Source: Boswellia sacra (Eukaryota; Streptophyta; Magnoliopsida; Sapindales; Burseraceae). From it: DNA of 64,000 nt. The translations under genes were made by a program, and so were the position numbers. Where the stretch lies: contig SNVD02002402.1 in NCBI GenBank assembly GCA_013180625.2, forward strand, positions 103,827-167,826, given 5' to 3'. Below the pieces are notes generated by a model. It did no database searches. It saw only the letters and a program-made list of their open reading frames with translations, and was not told the DNA's origin. Below, piece after piece: positions 1-12,581 of this stretch (the first letter of the stretch is position 1; every line of letters starts with the position of its first letter).

Positions 1-141
1 GCAGAGGTTCGGGCCTTTACAGTGCCTGCAGATGTTGTGCTTGCCGATGTTGCGGCCACCACAGGGACTGCTGATGTTGTGTCAGCGGATCTTCTGACCA
101 CCATTGCGTATGCCGACGTTGATTCAGCGAAGGTGGAGTAG
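1..141 (+). CDS. 3' end of an open reading frame, unidentified, partial
   Basis: From the first base one frame stays open for 46 codons and ends in TAG at 139-141. The residues are Ala/Val/Asp/Thr-rich with a loose ADVV/ADVA periodicity. I recognise no domain. The GC content is clearly higher than in the AT-rich DNA that follows, which argues for coding or formerly coding DNA. It lies beyond the 3' end of the MULE transposase pseudogene and on the opposite strand, so it could be an accessory ORF of that transposon or an unrelated gene end. The start lies outside the window. Confidence is low because a 46-codon open frame can occur by chance in a repeat-derived GC-rich stretch. Confidence 0.25.
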   Translation, partial: AEVRAFTVPADVVLADVAATTGTADVVSADLLTTIAYADVDSAKVE

Positions 142-542
142 CAACTCAGCACGACTGTGCCATGATTTCGTGTCATGTATATTTTATGTATAATTACACA
201 TTTTTTTGGGTAGATAGTTTGTGGATATGTACATATTATTGTATAGTGACATTTTTTGTATAGTCGCACATCTTTTCCATGTATAGTGGTACGAAAACTT
301 GTAAATACATTAATGAAAAAGCACATAAATTCGTGTTTAATACATTAATGTTACATACATTGACGAAGCACATAAATGAATGTTTCATACATGAATGTTT
401 TATACAATGACAAAATCACATATATAAAAGTTATTAATTTGAACAAGCCACAAATTGGAATAAAATAAATATACTACGTCGCTTTAAGCAAACAAATAAT
501 ATTACATAGATAAAATAACTCCTTGCCTGCATTTGGTAGACA
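142..542. other. AT-rich stretch without a recognisable gene
   Basis: The stretch is low in GC, with repeated short phrases such as acattaatg and gcacataaat. No ORF of note, RNA gene or element terminus is visible. It probably belongs to the 3' non-coding part of the neighbouring MULE. Confidence 0.4.
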
Positions 543-1039
543 TCATCCCCTGTCATGAAGTGGAACTGGGTTTCGGCAAGTTTGACGATTGTGCCCGGAA
601 CTTCCATATCGCCCGCAAGTTCGAGACGAGCTAGACTCACCGATGGAAGGGATTCGTTTCCTCTGAGGACGATTGGCTGGTCTCCTCATGACTGGTGGTA
701 GAACCACCCTGCTGTGAATCTCCTCAGGAACCACCCAATCCTCACTAACTCCAACAGGAACAACTGACAGAGCGTTTGCATGTAGTAATGTTTCAGTCGT
801 ATACCAAAGGCACAATAATCATGTTGTTAGCCCTAAGGCTAAATGATAATTTTGATGATAACAATACACATTGATTCATTGAGATTTACTAATATGTTTA
901 TTTATGTGCATGAATAAGATTATCGAAATAATTGTAAAATCAAGAAGAGGCTTATTAAAATGAAGTGTTGAAGCTAAGGAGAAGACTACATGTTAAAGGC
1001 ACCAAAGTTTAAGAACAAGGTTTGATTCAATGAATGTGA

Positions 1040-1800
1040 CACATGAGCAATGTTCAATCAATTGGTCATATATTTCTCTACAAATATCCAAATGATGTGA
1101 TTCTTAAGCCTTTGGAAAGCTTACTCAATTTATAACATTTCATATGTTTTAAAGAAATTCAAATTTCGAGTGTAAGGTTATCCAAATCATCATGCAATTT
1201 GAAAGACAATGGAAGCAGCTGACATGAGCACCGAATACTCTTTTGGATATATCTTGAGCTAGAAAAACCAAAATGACTTGATTCTTACGGCATTGGAAAG
1301 AGGACTTAATGAATCACATTTCATATGTTTTGAAGAAATTCAAATTTCAAATGGAAGGCTGACATAATTGACATGCAATTCGGTGGACTGACACAGAGAA
1401 GAAAAATCAACTCATTTGAGCACCGAATGATTTTTTGTCCATATCTTGAGTTAGAAATATCCAAATGACTTGATTCTTGTGGCATTAGAAATATTATTCA
1501 ATGGATCAGATTTCATATTCTTTGAAGAAATTCAAATTTCAAACAGAAGGCTGACATAATACACATGTAAGTCGGTGGACTGACACATGGAAGAAAAATC
1601 AAGTCACATGAGCACCGAATGGTGTTTTGGCCATATCTTGAGATACAGATATCCAAATGACTTGGTTCTTAATGCGTTGGAAAGCTTATTCAAATGTGCA
1701 GATCGTTTATGTTTTGCATATTTTCAAATTTCAAACGCAGCATTGACAAAAATGGCAGACAAGATTACGGTTTTTATGGTGGGCAGAAAATGTGGAGTTG
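1040..1800 (+). repeat. Four tandem units of about 180-193 bp within the solo LTR
   Basis: The phrase tgagcaccgaat recurs near 1226, 1419 and 1611, with a weaker first unit near 1046. Each unit also carries catatcttgag and a GAAATTCAAATTTC core. Units have diverged by many substitutions. The array lies upstream of the putative TATA box, in the U3 position. Confidence 0.7.
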
Positions 1801-2040
1801 GTGTCTTCACTTGATTAAGTTCATCTCATTTGCCTATAAAAGGAGCCCTTCTCCCATGCATTCAGAAAGAAGAGGAGAAGCATCTATCAAGCAAAAAACA
1901 AGAGAAATATCAAGTCTAGAGAGCTTTTATATTCTTTATCTACTCTTTGAAGGAAGTTATACTTTTGTTGTAAAAATTATCTTTGTTCTTGTATTGTGGT
2001 GAGAGTGAGATATTCTTGTAAAGGATAATAGTTATCCTTT

Positions 2041-2370
2041 AGAGAACTCTTGTTGTGGTGTTATCAAGGGTTGAAGGAAGTTACCATGGTGAGGTTGTTC
2101 ATCAAGAAGAACTCTTGGTGTGGTGTTATCAAGGGTTGAAGGAAGTTGCCTTGGTGAGTTTGTTCATCAAGAAGAACTCTTGGTGTGGTGTTATCAAGAG
2201 TTGAAGGAAGTTGCCTTGGTGAGGTTGTTCATCAAGAAGAACTCTTGGTGTGGTGTTATCAAGGATTGAAGAAAGTTGCCTTGGTGAGTTTGTTCATCAA
2301 AAAGAACTCTTGGTGTGGTGTTATCAAGAGTTAGAAGAAAAAGACTTGGTGAGGTTGTTCATCAAGCAAG
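2041..2370 (+). repeat. Five tandem units of about 65 bp in the solo LTR
   Basis: The phrase aactcttggtgtggtgttat recurs about every 65 bp, each time followed by caag, a ttgaaggaagt stretch and gttcatcaag. The units are highly similar. The array follows the promoter-like region, so it would sit in the transcribed leader of the LTR. Confidence 0.8.
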
Positions 2371-3254
2371 TTGTAAAGAATTCTACAACTTTGTGGAAAG
2401 CCTAGCTTGTGGAGCTAGGAGCCCGTGGACGTAGGCAAGGTTTGCCGAACCACGTACATCGAGTTTGCACTCTCTCTATCCCTATCCTCTTTACATTTAC
2501 TTGCACTTGTAATTGTTCAATATTGTTATGCTCTTGATTGCATTCTATTTTCATCTTCTTCACATTTGTTCTCAAAGAAAGACTTAAATAATTTTGATCT
2601 TCCAAGAAAAGTTTTCTAAATCCGTTTTTATAAATAAAAACCCAATTCACCCCCCCTCTTGGGTTGCCATACCTGGGTCAACACATGGCACGTCAGTAGA
2701 TTCATACGTTTGCAAACAGCTAATACATGTGTACACGGAAGTTAGTCAAGATCAAACACCCGGCACGTGCATGTACGAGCGTGCATGTCAACTGTCACGC
2801 CCTACCATCTCTTATTTAGAGATTGTAGGGGTGATTGATTCAGAAAATAATAAAAAGACTTCAAAAATATCTCTTTTATATATATATATATACACATGAT
2901 ATGAATCCATTACAACATCTGACTATTTGTTCAAAATAAACTATATATACATTGATGAAAAAACTCAGTCCATAAGTTGATAATCACATAACCAAATTTC
3001 CTATGACGACCTAGGCTAGTCAAATCATTTTTCAAATTCATCGCATGCATGTAGACGCCAAACTCCCTAAGAAAACTCTGGAACACCACTAGTATGAACC
3101 TCTTTCTGTGTACCTGTGGAGGGAGGGGTTCAGCATAAAGCCCAGTAGGAAAGATTTTAACATTATATTAAATCAAGAGCATTCAACAATTACTCAATTA
3201 CATAATTACACAACCAATAATAATAAGTCAAGCAAGTATTTTCATTCGCACATC

Positions 3255-3512
3255 AAGTTTATATTCGTGTTCCCCTTGGATCCGTATACAAAACGGCCCA
3301 TCTAAGGTCCAACACACCCTATTTAGATTCGTGTTCCCCTTGGATCTGCATCCAAAATGGCCCATCCAAGGTCCAACACATCACGTTATTATATTTGTGT
3401 TTCCCTTTGATCCGTATCCAAAACGGCCCATCCAAGGCCCAATACTAATAATTTCATATCCGCATTCTCCTTGAATCCATATTCAAAACGGCCCATCCAA
3501 GGTCCAATGCAT
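3255..3512. repeat. Four tandem units of about 62 bp
   Basis: The unit contains cgtgttccccttggatc, then aaaacggcccatc and aaggtccaa. It recurs near 3265, 3328, 3391 and 3455 with moderate divergence. Confidence 0.7.
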
Positions 3513-3627
3513 ATATTTACGACCTTTCAATATAATTTCTAAAATAAATCTCAGGAAAATACAATTTTTATGAAAAATGCAGGATTTTAAGGAAGTGTGC
3601 ATGCGGTTCGGGTCGATTCTGTAACTT

Positions 3628-4085
3628 CGCTCGATACTGTTCTGCTCGACACTAGACACTCGACACTCACACCTACATGTCGAGTCTTGCATGCAACACG
3701 CGACACCAACACGTGACACTATTTACTCGACACTCAGTACAAAACACTCGACACTCGGTACCAGACACTCGACACTCGGTACCAGACACTCGACACTCGA
3801 CACAACCCATTCAACACTCACACATGCATGTCGAGTCGTGCATGCAACACGCGACACTGTCTTGGCAACAGACACTAGACACTCGACATGTGCACAACCG
3901 ACACTCGACACATGTCACTCGACACAAAGCATCAGCCACTCGATAGTCGACATGTTCACACCCGACACTCTACTCATGCCACTCGACACTAAGCAGCAGC
4001 CACTCGACACTCGACATGTTCACACCCGACACTTGACTCATCCCACTCGACACTTGACATGTAAGTGTCGAGTAGTGTCAGATGA
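3628..4085. repeat. CGACACTCGACAC minisatellite array
   Basis: Dense repeats of cgacactcgacac and variants such as cggtaccagacactcgac alternate with the palindromic phrase acatgtcgagt. The array is irregular: a short motif is expanded and scrambled rather than arranged as spaced identical repeats. It keeps long spurious ORFs open on the plus strand. The same motif is also dense at 7385-7660 and 20103-20450. Confidence 0.75.
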
Positions 4086-7000
4086 AATGTCAATCTCTAA
4101 ATCCAGAGTTGAGAATCTACACGAATATGTTGGTTGAATCATCTCATTTCCAGAATTCGACCTCCAATTTTAAAAATTCACCAAAAATCCATTTTAACTC
4201 CAAATTCAATGAAATCAATGGCTACTTAAAGCTTCATATGTATATTTTTCTAAACAAATAAAAAATCATACAATTCACAATTCAAAAAAATATAGCAGCT
4301 CAAATAACACAGAACAGTCACATGAACTACAACTCTCCTCAAGAACAACCTCTACTTCACTTCATACGCACTTAATTTTCCCACATAATTCATCCTCCAA
4401 GCAACAAAACAATCAATTTACAATAAGTAGTTTCACAAATAATTCATCATCCGAGCAACAAAACAATCAATTTACAATAAGTCACATGCATAACAAACCA
4501 ATATCAATCAAAACAGCAAAATACATAACACGATGCAAGTATAGTGTTAGAAAATCCCTACTTGATTTCCAAGCTTATACACCTCTTTGATTTTTTTCCT
4601 CTTTTCCTCTCTTTTTCTTCCTTCTCTTTTTCTTCTTCTCCTTCTTCTCTTTCCCTCTCCCTGTAACCGTAAGACTCTCCTCCTCTATCTCTGAATTCCA
4701 GAAAAATCCTCTCTTTTATATATATACAATGCCTTAATTTATGGTCCTAAGTCCACTAATTTTTCAACCCACTTAATCCTTAGACATGGTTTCTAAATTT
4801 TGTAATATATAAGTGTATACATATTTATTTTCTTTTGAACTCTACATCAACGATGCTAACACAGTCGTTGCCTCTAACCTCATACATAGTAAGAGAGATA
4901 CCACTAATCCTCATACGTTCTCCCTTCTTTAAACGCTCCTCCATCAACTTGTTAGCCCATGGTGATAGATGTAATTCTGAGTTAGCAAATAACTGTCGAC
5001 GCTTATAGAACCATTGCTGCAAGTTGGCCCAGTAATAATCTGTTAACAATGTCACTGAGAGGAATCGATGGTGTCGCAAGCAGCTGTTCATCGACTTAGC
5101 TATATTTGTTGTCATGATATTATACCGTCGACCATAAAACTGTGAACGTGTCCATTTCTATATTCCAATCTCTCGAAGATAAGTTGCAGCTGTTGGCATA
5201 TACAATTCAATTTGTCACATATGATAGTTGAAATCAGCATATTGATATGTCCTTGCAGCTCGATAGTATATCTCCAACAATGTCTTGTCCTTGAAAGTTA
5301 CCTTCAAGTTACCCTTCAGATGATGAGTGCACAATCCATGCAGTGCATGAGGGAAAACTGCTATAATAGCTTGTTCAATGCTATGATGACAGTCAGAAAT
5401 GAAAACAAGATCTCGGATATTTTGTACAAAATGATCACGCAACTGTCTCATGAACCAGTTCCACGAGTCATCATTTCAGAATGCCCAACTCCAAATACAA
5501 AGGGGTATATTTGTTTATATCCATCCATACAAGAAGCCAAAAACATTGTACCTCTATATTTCCCTTTCAAAAAAGAACCATCAACTGCGATAATTGGCCT
5601 AATTGATGATGCAAATCCAGCAATAAAGGCCCCTATACTCATGAAAAAGTATCTAAAATGGTTGTTGTCATCGGTTTCTAAAGAAGTTTTGGTTTCTGAG
5701 TTTGCTTTCTCAATCATGTATATGTACTGGGGGAGTAGTGTGAATGATTCCTCATGCGATCCGTGAAGCTCTTGCAAAGCTGCCTCCTTGGCCCTCCATG
5801 CCTTGTATGTGATATTAACACCCAATGACTCCTGAACATTAGACATAATATCCTTTGGACGATATATTCTCGATGCCTCAACGAATTTACTCTTAATATG
5901 TTTGCCAATGACATGTGCAGTTGCCTGTTTGTGATTTGGGTAAAGTCTGGCTCCGGAGTAGGTGTGATGGTTCTTATACTTTTTCACTTGGAAGAAATGT
6001 GAATCGGTTACTTTTATGGCACATAAACGCCATTTACAAGATTTAGCATGGCAGACAACCTCAAACCTTGTTGCATTGGAGTTCCTCACCTTGAATTGAA
6101 AGTTTCGTCTTAATGCCAAATTCGATAACTTCTCACGAAGCTCCGTTTTGCTGTTAAACATCTGCCCAACCCCAACCTCAATCCCGTCAACTACAAACGA
6201 TAAAGCATCATCGGCATCTGTGGATGATGAATGCACAATAGGCAGTATCCACCTGAATGTGTTAGCCCGACGACTATCATTCAGAGCCCAAATTAGCTTC
6301 TTCATGTCTACGATTTGCATACATTCTCGACTCATTATTTGACACCGGATCTTGCTGATGTTCGTATAGTGGAGGAGTAGGTGAGAAGTGAATTGGAGAA
6401 GGAACGGTAAACGACACATCTTGGTTCACATCATTCAAGATCTCCATCTGTTCATCATTATCAAAATGTGAACCGTCTACATCCTGGCCATCAACAATAA
6501 AATCACCCAAACCCTCAACATCATTCTCATTACGAATAGTACAATCGTCGTTGTCATCGTCAACATGCTCACTAACATCATCACTACCATCATCATTATC
6601 TTTGTAATCTTCATCACCACCATCGTCATTATTAACATCATCACTAGCATTACTAACATCAATATTACCTAAACTCTCAAACTCTCTAATGCTATCAAGA
6701 TGACGTACCAATCTCGATGGCATCGACGGGGGCACCCCTTCTTCATTTTCAACTAAGATCCCAACTGACTCATGCCCTGCATGCCCTGAATACTGCTCAA
6801 ACTCAATGCCAACGTCATCATTCAATTGTGGTTGTGCACAAACAGGAGTGGACTCACTTAATTGGTTGCTTCCACTTGTTGAGCGAAACATAGGGGGATG
6901 AGAAGATCTTTGTCACCTATGTACTGCATCGGATCCTGACCTCTGCCTTCGCTTCTCCCTATCTTCAACTTTGACAATTAACGATCTATATGACTGTTGG

Positions 7001-7384
7001 TCCTCCAAACAATGTTGTATAAAGAAACAAACATCGTTGTCAGTCTCAATAGGAGTCGGCATTGGCGGAAGACCCTTAAAAGCAAATTGAACCTCTAAAC
7101 TTATGTTATGCCTGTGAAGATCTCAATCCATTTCAGTACTAATACAGTCAACCAACTCATTATAGGTAGCAGACCTACGAATTATCAATAGCTTCGCCCT
7201 CCCACCGGTGTATAAATAACCACCATTCTCTTGCATAGTTCAAGAACCATTGTATAGAATAAGTATGCATAAAGTTTCCATTTCCTACATGATAGAGACA
7301 TATCATATAAGTCCGTGGACAATAAATCATTACAAAATTGCTTACAAAAGCCACAAAAATGACATTTCTGCCTAAACGCTCGAT

Positions 7385-7660
7385 GAAACTTGACGTAAAC
7401 GCTTGACACTCGACAACCATCTCGACACGCGACACACGATGACCGACGCTCGACTAACGCGACCCACATATACTCGACACACGAACTCGATGAAATTTAC
7501 ATCTGACACTCGTCATGTTCGGCACTCCACTCGACGCACTAATACGACCCTCAATCCTAGACTCGACATAACCCCTAGACACTCGACATGACCATCCGAC
7601 ATGTCGAGAATCAATCTAACACAACCCCTCGACACTCGATGTATCTCGACAAATCTCGTC
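7385..7660. repeat. Second CGACACTC-rich region
   Basis: The motif cgacactcgac and relatives such as ctcgacacgcgac, ctagacactcgacatg and acatgtcgag are scattered over about 275 bp. This lies just upstream of the MULE transposase start, so it may be part of that element's 5' region. No gene is seen here. Confidence 0.6.
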
Positions 7661-8265
7661 TTCTTTCCCGTCGACTGCGATACCAGATTTTCTCACAACG
7701 ATTATCAGTTTCCAGCAAATGTTGACAAAAACCGCACTATCTCTAACCTTAGTTCACATACATATCCATATTTTCAGCTATATAATGCGGTTGACAGTTA
7801 CCGAAATAATAAATAACCAAAACATTACAACCTACTGAATTTCATGCCATTTAGAGAGAGATTAACTAAAGTTTTTCTTACCTTATTGCTCAGTTTCAGC
7901 TGTTGAAGATTGTTTCAGACAGTGATGTGTATGAAGGAGCGACTGGTTTCTTTGTTTCGTTTACTTCTTTTTTTTTTCTAAATTCAATTACATAAGGGTA
8001 AGGGTATTTTAGGCTCTGTTATTTCTTGTTTCCAAATCCTTTTTTCTGTGCTGCACATTTTCCAATACAATTTATATTCAATCTCAACCACATATTCTTT
8101 TCAAAATTCAAAATAATTCAAAATCAACCACATATTCCTAAATCATTTTGGAAACAAAAATACATGAAACAAGAAAGAACAGACCATTAGTTTTTTTGTC
8201 AAGAAGTGTCTATAGCATGAAAATTTTTCAGGATGTGTCTAAATTTCACTAAGGACCCCGAATTT
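7661..8265. other. Non-coding stretch with a possible foldback MITE
   Basis: No gene is visible. Between about 8010 and 8190 the left part (aggctctgttatttcttgtt) resembles the reverse complement of the right part (catgaaacaagaaagaacag). This matches other foldback repeats at 25028-25440 and 57459-57895. The boundaries are uncertain. Confidence 0.4.
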
Positions 8266-8839
8266 TGTCCATTTTTTCAATTTTTTCTTTTCTTTAACAT
8301 GGACCCTTGCCTAAAATTTTCTTTCAGTTCCATTGGATTGAAAGTTTAAAACAAAAAAATCTTCACACGTGTTATTAATATGTTCCTATTTTTAATGTTT
8401 TAAAAGTTACCTATTTCATCGTTCATAATTAATTCAAATAAATACCTATTATGCAAAGAAACCAAAATATTAAAACATATAAAACATAAATAATAACATT
8501 TACAATAGAAGCATTTAATCATGAAGGTTATTTAAATATCTCAATCTAATTCTTTTATTAGTAAAATGTATATAATTTTTTATTCAAAATAAAGAGAGAT
8601 TAAAAAAATAATTAAATTGATATAATTACAGAAGGACTTATATAAAAGTTGATGTTATGCAAAAAGTTAAATATCAAAAAGATTCACTCAACTTAAATTG
8701 ATAAATAGGGTAAGCATTTTATACTCTAATAAAATGGTAGTCCTATAAATTTTTTATACAGATTCTCCTATACAAATTGATCTATCCTAACATGACGCAG
8801 GTAGTGAATATATATACCAAGTCAACCCATCTAATGAAG

Positions 8840-9687
8840 CAGTGGCGGACCTAAAAAGGGACCAGGGGGGCCCGGGCCCCTTATGAAATTTTAAAATTTC
8901 ATTTTGCTCCCTTACTTCTAATCATTTCCAGTTACACCCTTCTTAAAAAAATTAAAACTAATTTTTTGATTGTCTTTCTCTCTTTCTCTATTTTATTTTT
9001 AAATCAATAGCCTATCAAACTTATATTTTTATAACTATATTATATATAATATTTGAACAATGTCTTTCTCTTTATAATTTGTATGTATAAAATAGCGTGA
9101 AATTAGTAAACTTTATATTTAAAAAAAATTATGCTTGAGTCTTCTTATTATTTTTATACATTTATAGCCTTTTTGAATAAAGTGTAATGGTTATTATAAA
9201 TTAATAATTTGTAAAAAAATATGGAGACATATTTTAAAAGAAAAAATTATTTTTAAGTTGACATCATCATGTCTAAAAAAAAAAAATGTTAACAGTTCAA
9301 TAGAAAGTTATCTTAAAATAAGTAAAAAATGTTGGCTTGTGAATTTCAAATATAGAAGCCAAAAATTGGATTATAATGCTAATCTATGAATATAAATAAA
9401 ATTATTTTTTATATATGACAATGAGATAATTCTGCTATGTTTTTTAAATATAAATACTCGTCAATGACAATAATTGTTATGTATTTATAGAATAAATTAT
9501 TAAGTATTAACATTTTATACTTTGATTATTGTATTAGGATTATTTAATTTAGAAATATAAGATTCATTATTTCTACTATTTATATGTTTTTTTTAATAAA
9601 TTATTATGTACGATTGAGGTTCAAAAAAATATTAATTTTAAAATATAAAGGTGTCCCCTCTAAGCTAAAATCCTGGGTCCGCCACTG
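8840..9687. mobile_element. hAT-type non-autonomous element, 848 bp
   Basis: The terminal inverted repeats are CAGTGGCGGACC at the left and GGTCCGCCACTG at the right. Both flanks carry the perfect 8-bp target duplication taatgaag (8832-8839 and 9688-9695). Paralogous empty sites exist at about 26392 (ttaacgagggtgatag) and 31008 (ttaatgagggtgatag). The interior is AT-rich and non-coding, so mobility would need a transposase in trans. CAGTGGCGGA ends with an 8-bp duplication fit the hAT superfamily. Confidence 0.9.
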
Positions 9688-10062
9688 TAATGAAGGGTAA
9701 TAGATGTGTGAATAAATGAACAATGTTACATCAATTTGTATATAAAATTTATAAGTGTAGTATTACTCTTTGATAATAGTAGTTTAAACATTTTCAACAT
9801 AATATCCAGTATTATATAACTAGATAAATATTCAGTGTTTTGTCAATAAATAAAAATTTATATAAAAATGATATTTAACTTTTTGAAGTAAATAATTTAG
9901 ATATTTATCTAGTGTGGCTGGAGCTATTTGCATCCGAAAGAATCCAAAATTATGCTGTGACCACTGGTTACTTACTAAATTATTTTCTTACTAAAATACT
10001 ATTAAGAAAATTCCAATACTATCCCTTTTTTTCTTCTCATTTATTTCTTTGTCTCATTTATG

Positions 10063-12269
10063 TCTTTTCCTACAATAACCAGGGGCTATTTTTTGTTTGG
10101 GACTTAATTAAATGTAAGTTGGATTAATTCTTTTTTCATTTAAGCCCAATCCATTAGTTAAATATATAAAAGAAGTTGGATCAATTTTATTTTTCTTTTG
10201 AAGCCTGGCCCATTAGATTAAATACAAAATACATATAAAATTTGAAATTTGAAATTTCTTTATGAAGAGTTGATTGATCCATATGGTTGGTTAGACTATA
10301 AAGTGGGGTGACGGACGGGGACAACGTTAAATGTATGGTTTTGAACTTTTGAAAAAAAAAATTAATTAATTAATTAATTAATGCTTGATTTTTATGGTTG
10401 CAAAGGAGAGAATAATCCAGAGTAGGAGGAAAAGAGCAAAACCGTGAGATTGAGAGAGAGAGAGAGTGTGACATTTTTTTTCAGAAGTTTAAAAGCAAAG
10501 GAAGTAGTGGTCAAAGCATTAAATGTAGGAAGGATTTTGTCTCATGAAAAAAATAAGATAATACATTATTTTTCTTAAGCTTATACTACACGGCTTGCAA
10601 AGATTAGGATAAGGAAAAGAAAATAATATAATAAGTTTGATATTTCTTTTATCTTAGGCATATATACACGTTTATTGAGGTTTTAAGGAGAAAAAAAGAT
10701 AATTTACGGGAGAGAGGAGCATTACAAGTTAAGAAGTAAGCAGTAGCGTGTTCGTGTTTATTGGAGGAAGAAAATCAAGAGGAGCAACTACAAATCAAGA
10801 AGAACAGAAGAGGAAGTAAGGGGAAAAGAAAAAAAATTTGGCACTGTTTATATTTTAAATTATGTAGGATAGTTTTATTTTATTTGATCTAAATTAAGTT
10901 TTTTGAAAAAAAGTATTTGATTTATATTATAAGGAAAAATCCCGTGGGAGATCAGTCAATAGCCCTTGAAGCTAATCAAGAATAATTTCTAATTTTTGTG
11001 GGTGAAAATTTCATTAAAATTTATTTATTTTACAGTAAATTCTTTATATATATATGTGTTTTATGTTTCAATATAAAAAATTTAAATCATTAATGATTTT
11101 AGGAAATAGAAATTATTTTTATGTTGATTTGTATAATTAAGGAGAAGAAAATTTCAGTTATTTTATTTTTTAACAATAGTATATAGGAAATTGTGATTTT
11201 TTTAAGCATACTAGAAATTGATGATTTTTTTAGAATTATTTGATTTACAAAATTTAGAATCAATTTCAAAAATTATGAAAAATGGTGAATTTATGAGAAA
11301 TTATATGATTTATTAATTTTTGAATAAATTTTGAAAATTTTTGAAAATTACATGATGTTGGAAATTATCAGTTATTACTAAATTTAGTTAAATTAATTAT
11401 TTAGAGAAAAAAGAATCACCTTATAAGTATCATTTCCCGTGGTAATTTGTCATACGCATGTGTATGATGATGTGATATGGATTGGCTATATGCATGAGTA
11501 TGATGATATCACCATATATGTGATATTGGTTGGGTGATGAGTACGTTGACAAAATGATGATATGAGATTTTTTTCTCTCTGCCTGTGTTTATCAGGTATG
11601 ATAGATTCCTGGTGAGTAGTTATTGGTACATATTTATTTGTGATATTCTGATTTCCAGAAATACAATATTTTTGTTGAATTAAAGTTGTTATTATTTTTA
11701 CTGTTATGACATTTTAATTTACAATAATCATTTATCGATTAAGTTTATCGTACATAGAATTTTTTGAAATTTGTTATTGTTTTTATATATTTAAAAATAT
11801 TTATGAATTAACTAAAAAGAATCTACTCGTTGGGTCGTTTGCTCACTCCTTTTCCTATTTTATTATTTTATTTTTCCTCACACAGGTTGTTGAATTTCAT
11901 GCTGATCATCTCCTGTTACACAAAAGTGGCCACATGACTGTAACTATACTTTTATTTTCTAGAAGTTGTATTAAACTGAATTATATAGCTAAATATGTTT
12001 TGCGGTTGTATTGAGGTGAAAAAAGAATTTTTAGAACCAATGGTTTTGACATAATGAATATTGGAAGTGTTTTGAATAAATTTTCAGGTTGTGATTTATT
12101 TGAAAAACAGAAGAAGCTCTACTGAAAATGTGTTTTAAGTAATTTAGATATTTTATAAAAACTTAAATCTTATGATGATTTTAAATTAATTTTTATGAGA
12201 CTCTTTTTAATTATCGAGATTTACGAGAGCCCGAGATCCCATGAATAGAGATAACTGGGTTGGGTCATG
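10063..12269. mobile_element. About 2.2-kb insertion, possible solo LTR
   Basis: Paralogous copies join catttatgtc directly to tctttcactctctctacc. Here the two parts are separated by about 2.2 kb, with atgtc on both sides. The right end reads GGGTTGGGTCATGTCA, which resembles the end of some Ty3 LTRs. The interior is AT-rich with (TTAA)n near 10362-10381 and no coding domain. The class is inference. The insertion itself is supported by the empty copies. Confidence 0.5.
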
Positions 12270-12581
12270 TCACTTTCACTCTCTCTACCTTAACATACTC
12301 AAGGGTGAAGAATATTGCCAGTCTCCTCAAATCAATCTTCAGGTCAAGTTGCAGTAAAAATCTTAAGGATGGTTTTTGTGTTAATTAATCTTTTTCTGCT
12401 AGATCTAGATAAAAAAGCTTAAATACACCTATAATTAAGAATTTCTTGGCCTCCAATATTATTTAGACTCACCCATGATGAAATGATAACCACTTCACAT
12501 ACGTATGATCATGATAGTATTATAGTTAGAAATAAGATCCAATTATCATTTACCGTTAATACTCTAGTATCAGATTCCTTT

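Larger units (their letters stand above)
825..2683 (+). mobile_element. Solo LTR, long Copia type, inside the MULE transposase
   Basis: The LTR starts TGTTAGCCC and ends GGGTCAACA. Its flanks are a near-perfect 5-bp target duplication, catgt at 820-824 and catgg at 2684-2688. No primer-binding site or polypurine tract lies next to either end, so this is a solo LTR and not half of a full element. It carries a promoter-like CCTATAAAAGG near 1832 and the CACCCCCCCTCTTGGGTTG tail seen in long plant Copia LTRs. The DNA on both sides encodes adjoining parts of the same MULE transposase (NLLTCHD on one side, YCAF on the other), which confirms the insertion site. Two tandem-repeat arrays lie inside. 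Confidence 0.8.
2793..4829 (-). mobile_element. About 2-kb insertion, probable solo LTR of Ty3 type
   Basis: This block interrupts the MULE transposase between VDVEFKRK (4829 side) and TCTCRVF (2790 side), which would otherwise be adjacent. On the minus strand it opens TGTATACAC and closes GCGTGACA, a TG...CA layout. A TATATATAAAAGAG box is near 4712-4727 and a pyrimidine-rich tract near 4570-4680. No coding domain, primer-binding site or clear target duplication was found, so the ends are approximate. It holds two internal repeat arrays. It could instead be a non-autonomous DNA element. The insertion itself is better supported than the class. Confidence 0.5.
543..7236 (-). pseudogene. MULE (MuDR-type) transposase, broken by stops, frameshifts and nested LTRs
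   Basis: The remnant reads from ATG at 7236 down to a zinc knuckle near 560. In order it shows an N-terminal PB1-like region (7236-6900), an acidic Asp/Asn linker (6700-6400), a MuDR DNA-binding domain (about 6200-5950, FKVRNSNATRFEVVCHAK), the MULE DDE core (5600-5450, IIAVDGSFLKGKYRGT, then FISDCHHSIEQA near 5400), a conserved NIMTTNIAKSMNS block (5115-5080), a SWIM finger (2790-2690, CTCRVFDLD then PCTHV), and a C-terminal GHNRQTC knuckle. In-frame stops lie near 7138, 6916, 5215, 5161 and 2735. Frameshifts lie near 6330, 5478 and 805. The SWIM finger is separated from the core by a ~2-kb block, and the region after it is split by a solo LTR. The knuckle reads CGRYG where CGRCG is usual. 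The family cuts and pastes Mutator-like elements in the nucleus. This copy cannot encode an active protein. Confidence 0.85.
8270..12560. repeat. Dispersed repeat copy R1, enlarged by insertions
   Basis: Segments 8270-8839, 9696-10060 and 12270-12560 line up with 25860-26790 plus 27390-27500, with 30601-31395 plus 31985-32100, and, inverted, with 53640-54800. Shared landmarks include cacacgtgt near the left end, gtgtggctggagctattt and agtctcctcaaatcaa. The family carries no recognisable ORF. It lies on the 3' side of NPF genes or gene ghosts, so it probably moved with that cluster. This copy is longer because of a hAT element and a ~2.2-kb insertion. Confidence 0.7.

Noticed and set aside
3628..4085. 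Regular CGACACTC repeats that look CRISPR-like
   Set aside because: The units are short, variable and without unique spacers, and the genome is a plant nuclear genome.
3677..4137. Two long plus-strand ORFs of 89 and 148 codons and an antisense ORF at 3723-3911
   Set aside because: They are open only because the CGACACTC array lacks stop codons; the translations are low-complexity RHSTLDTRHS strings.
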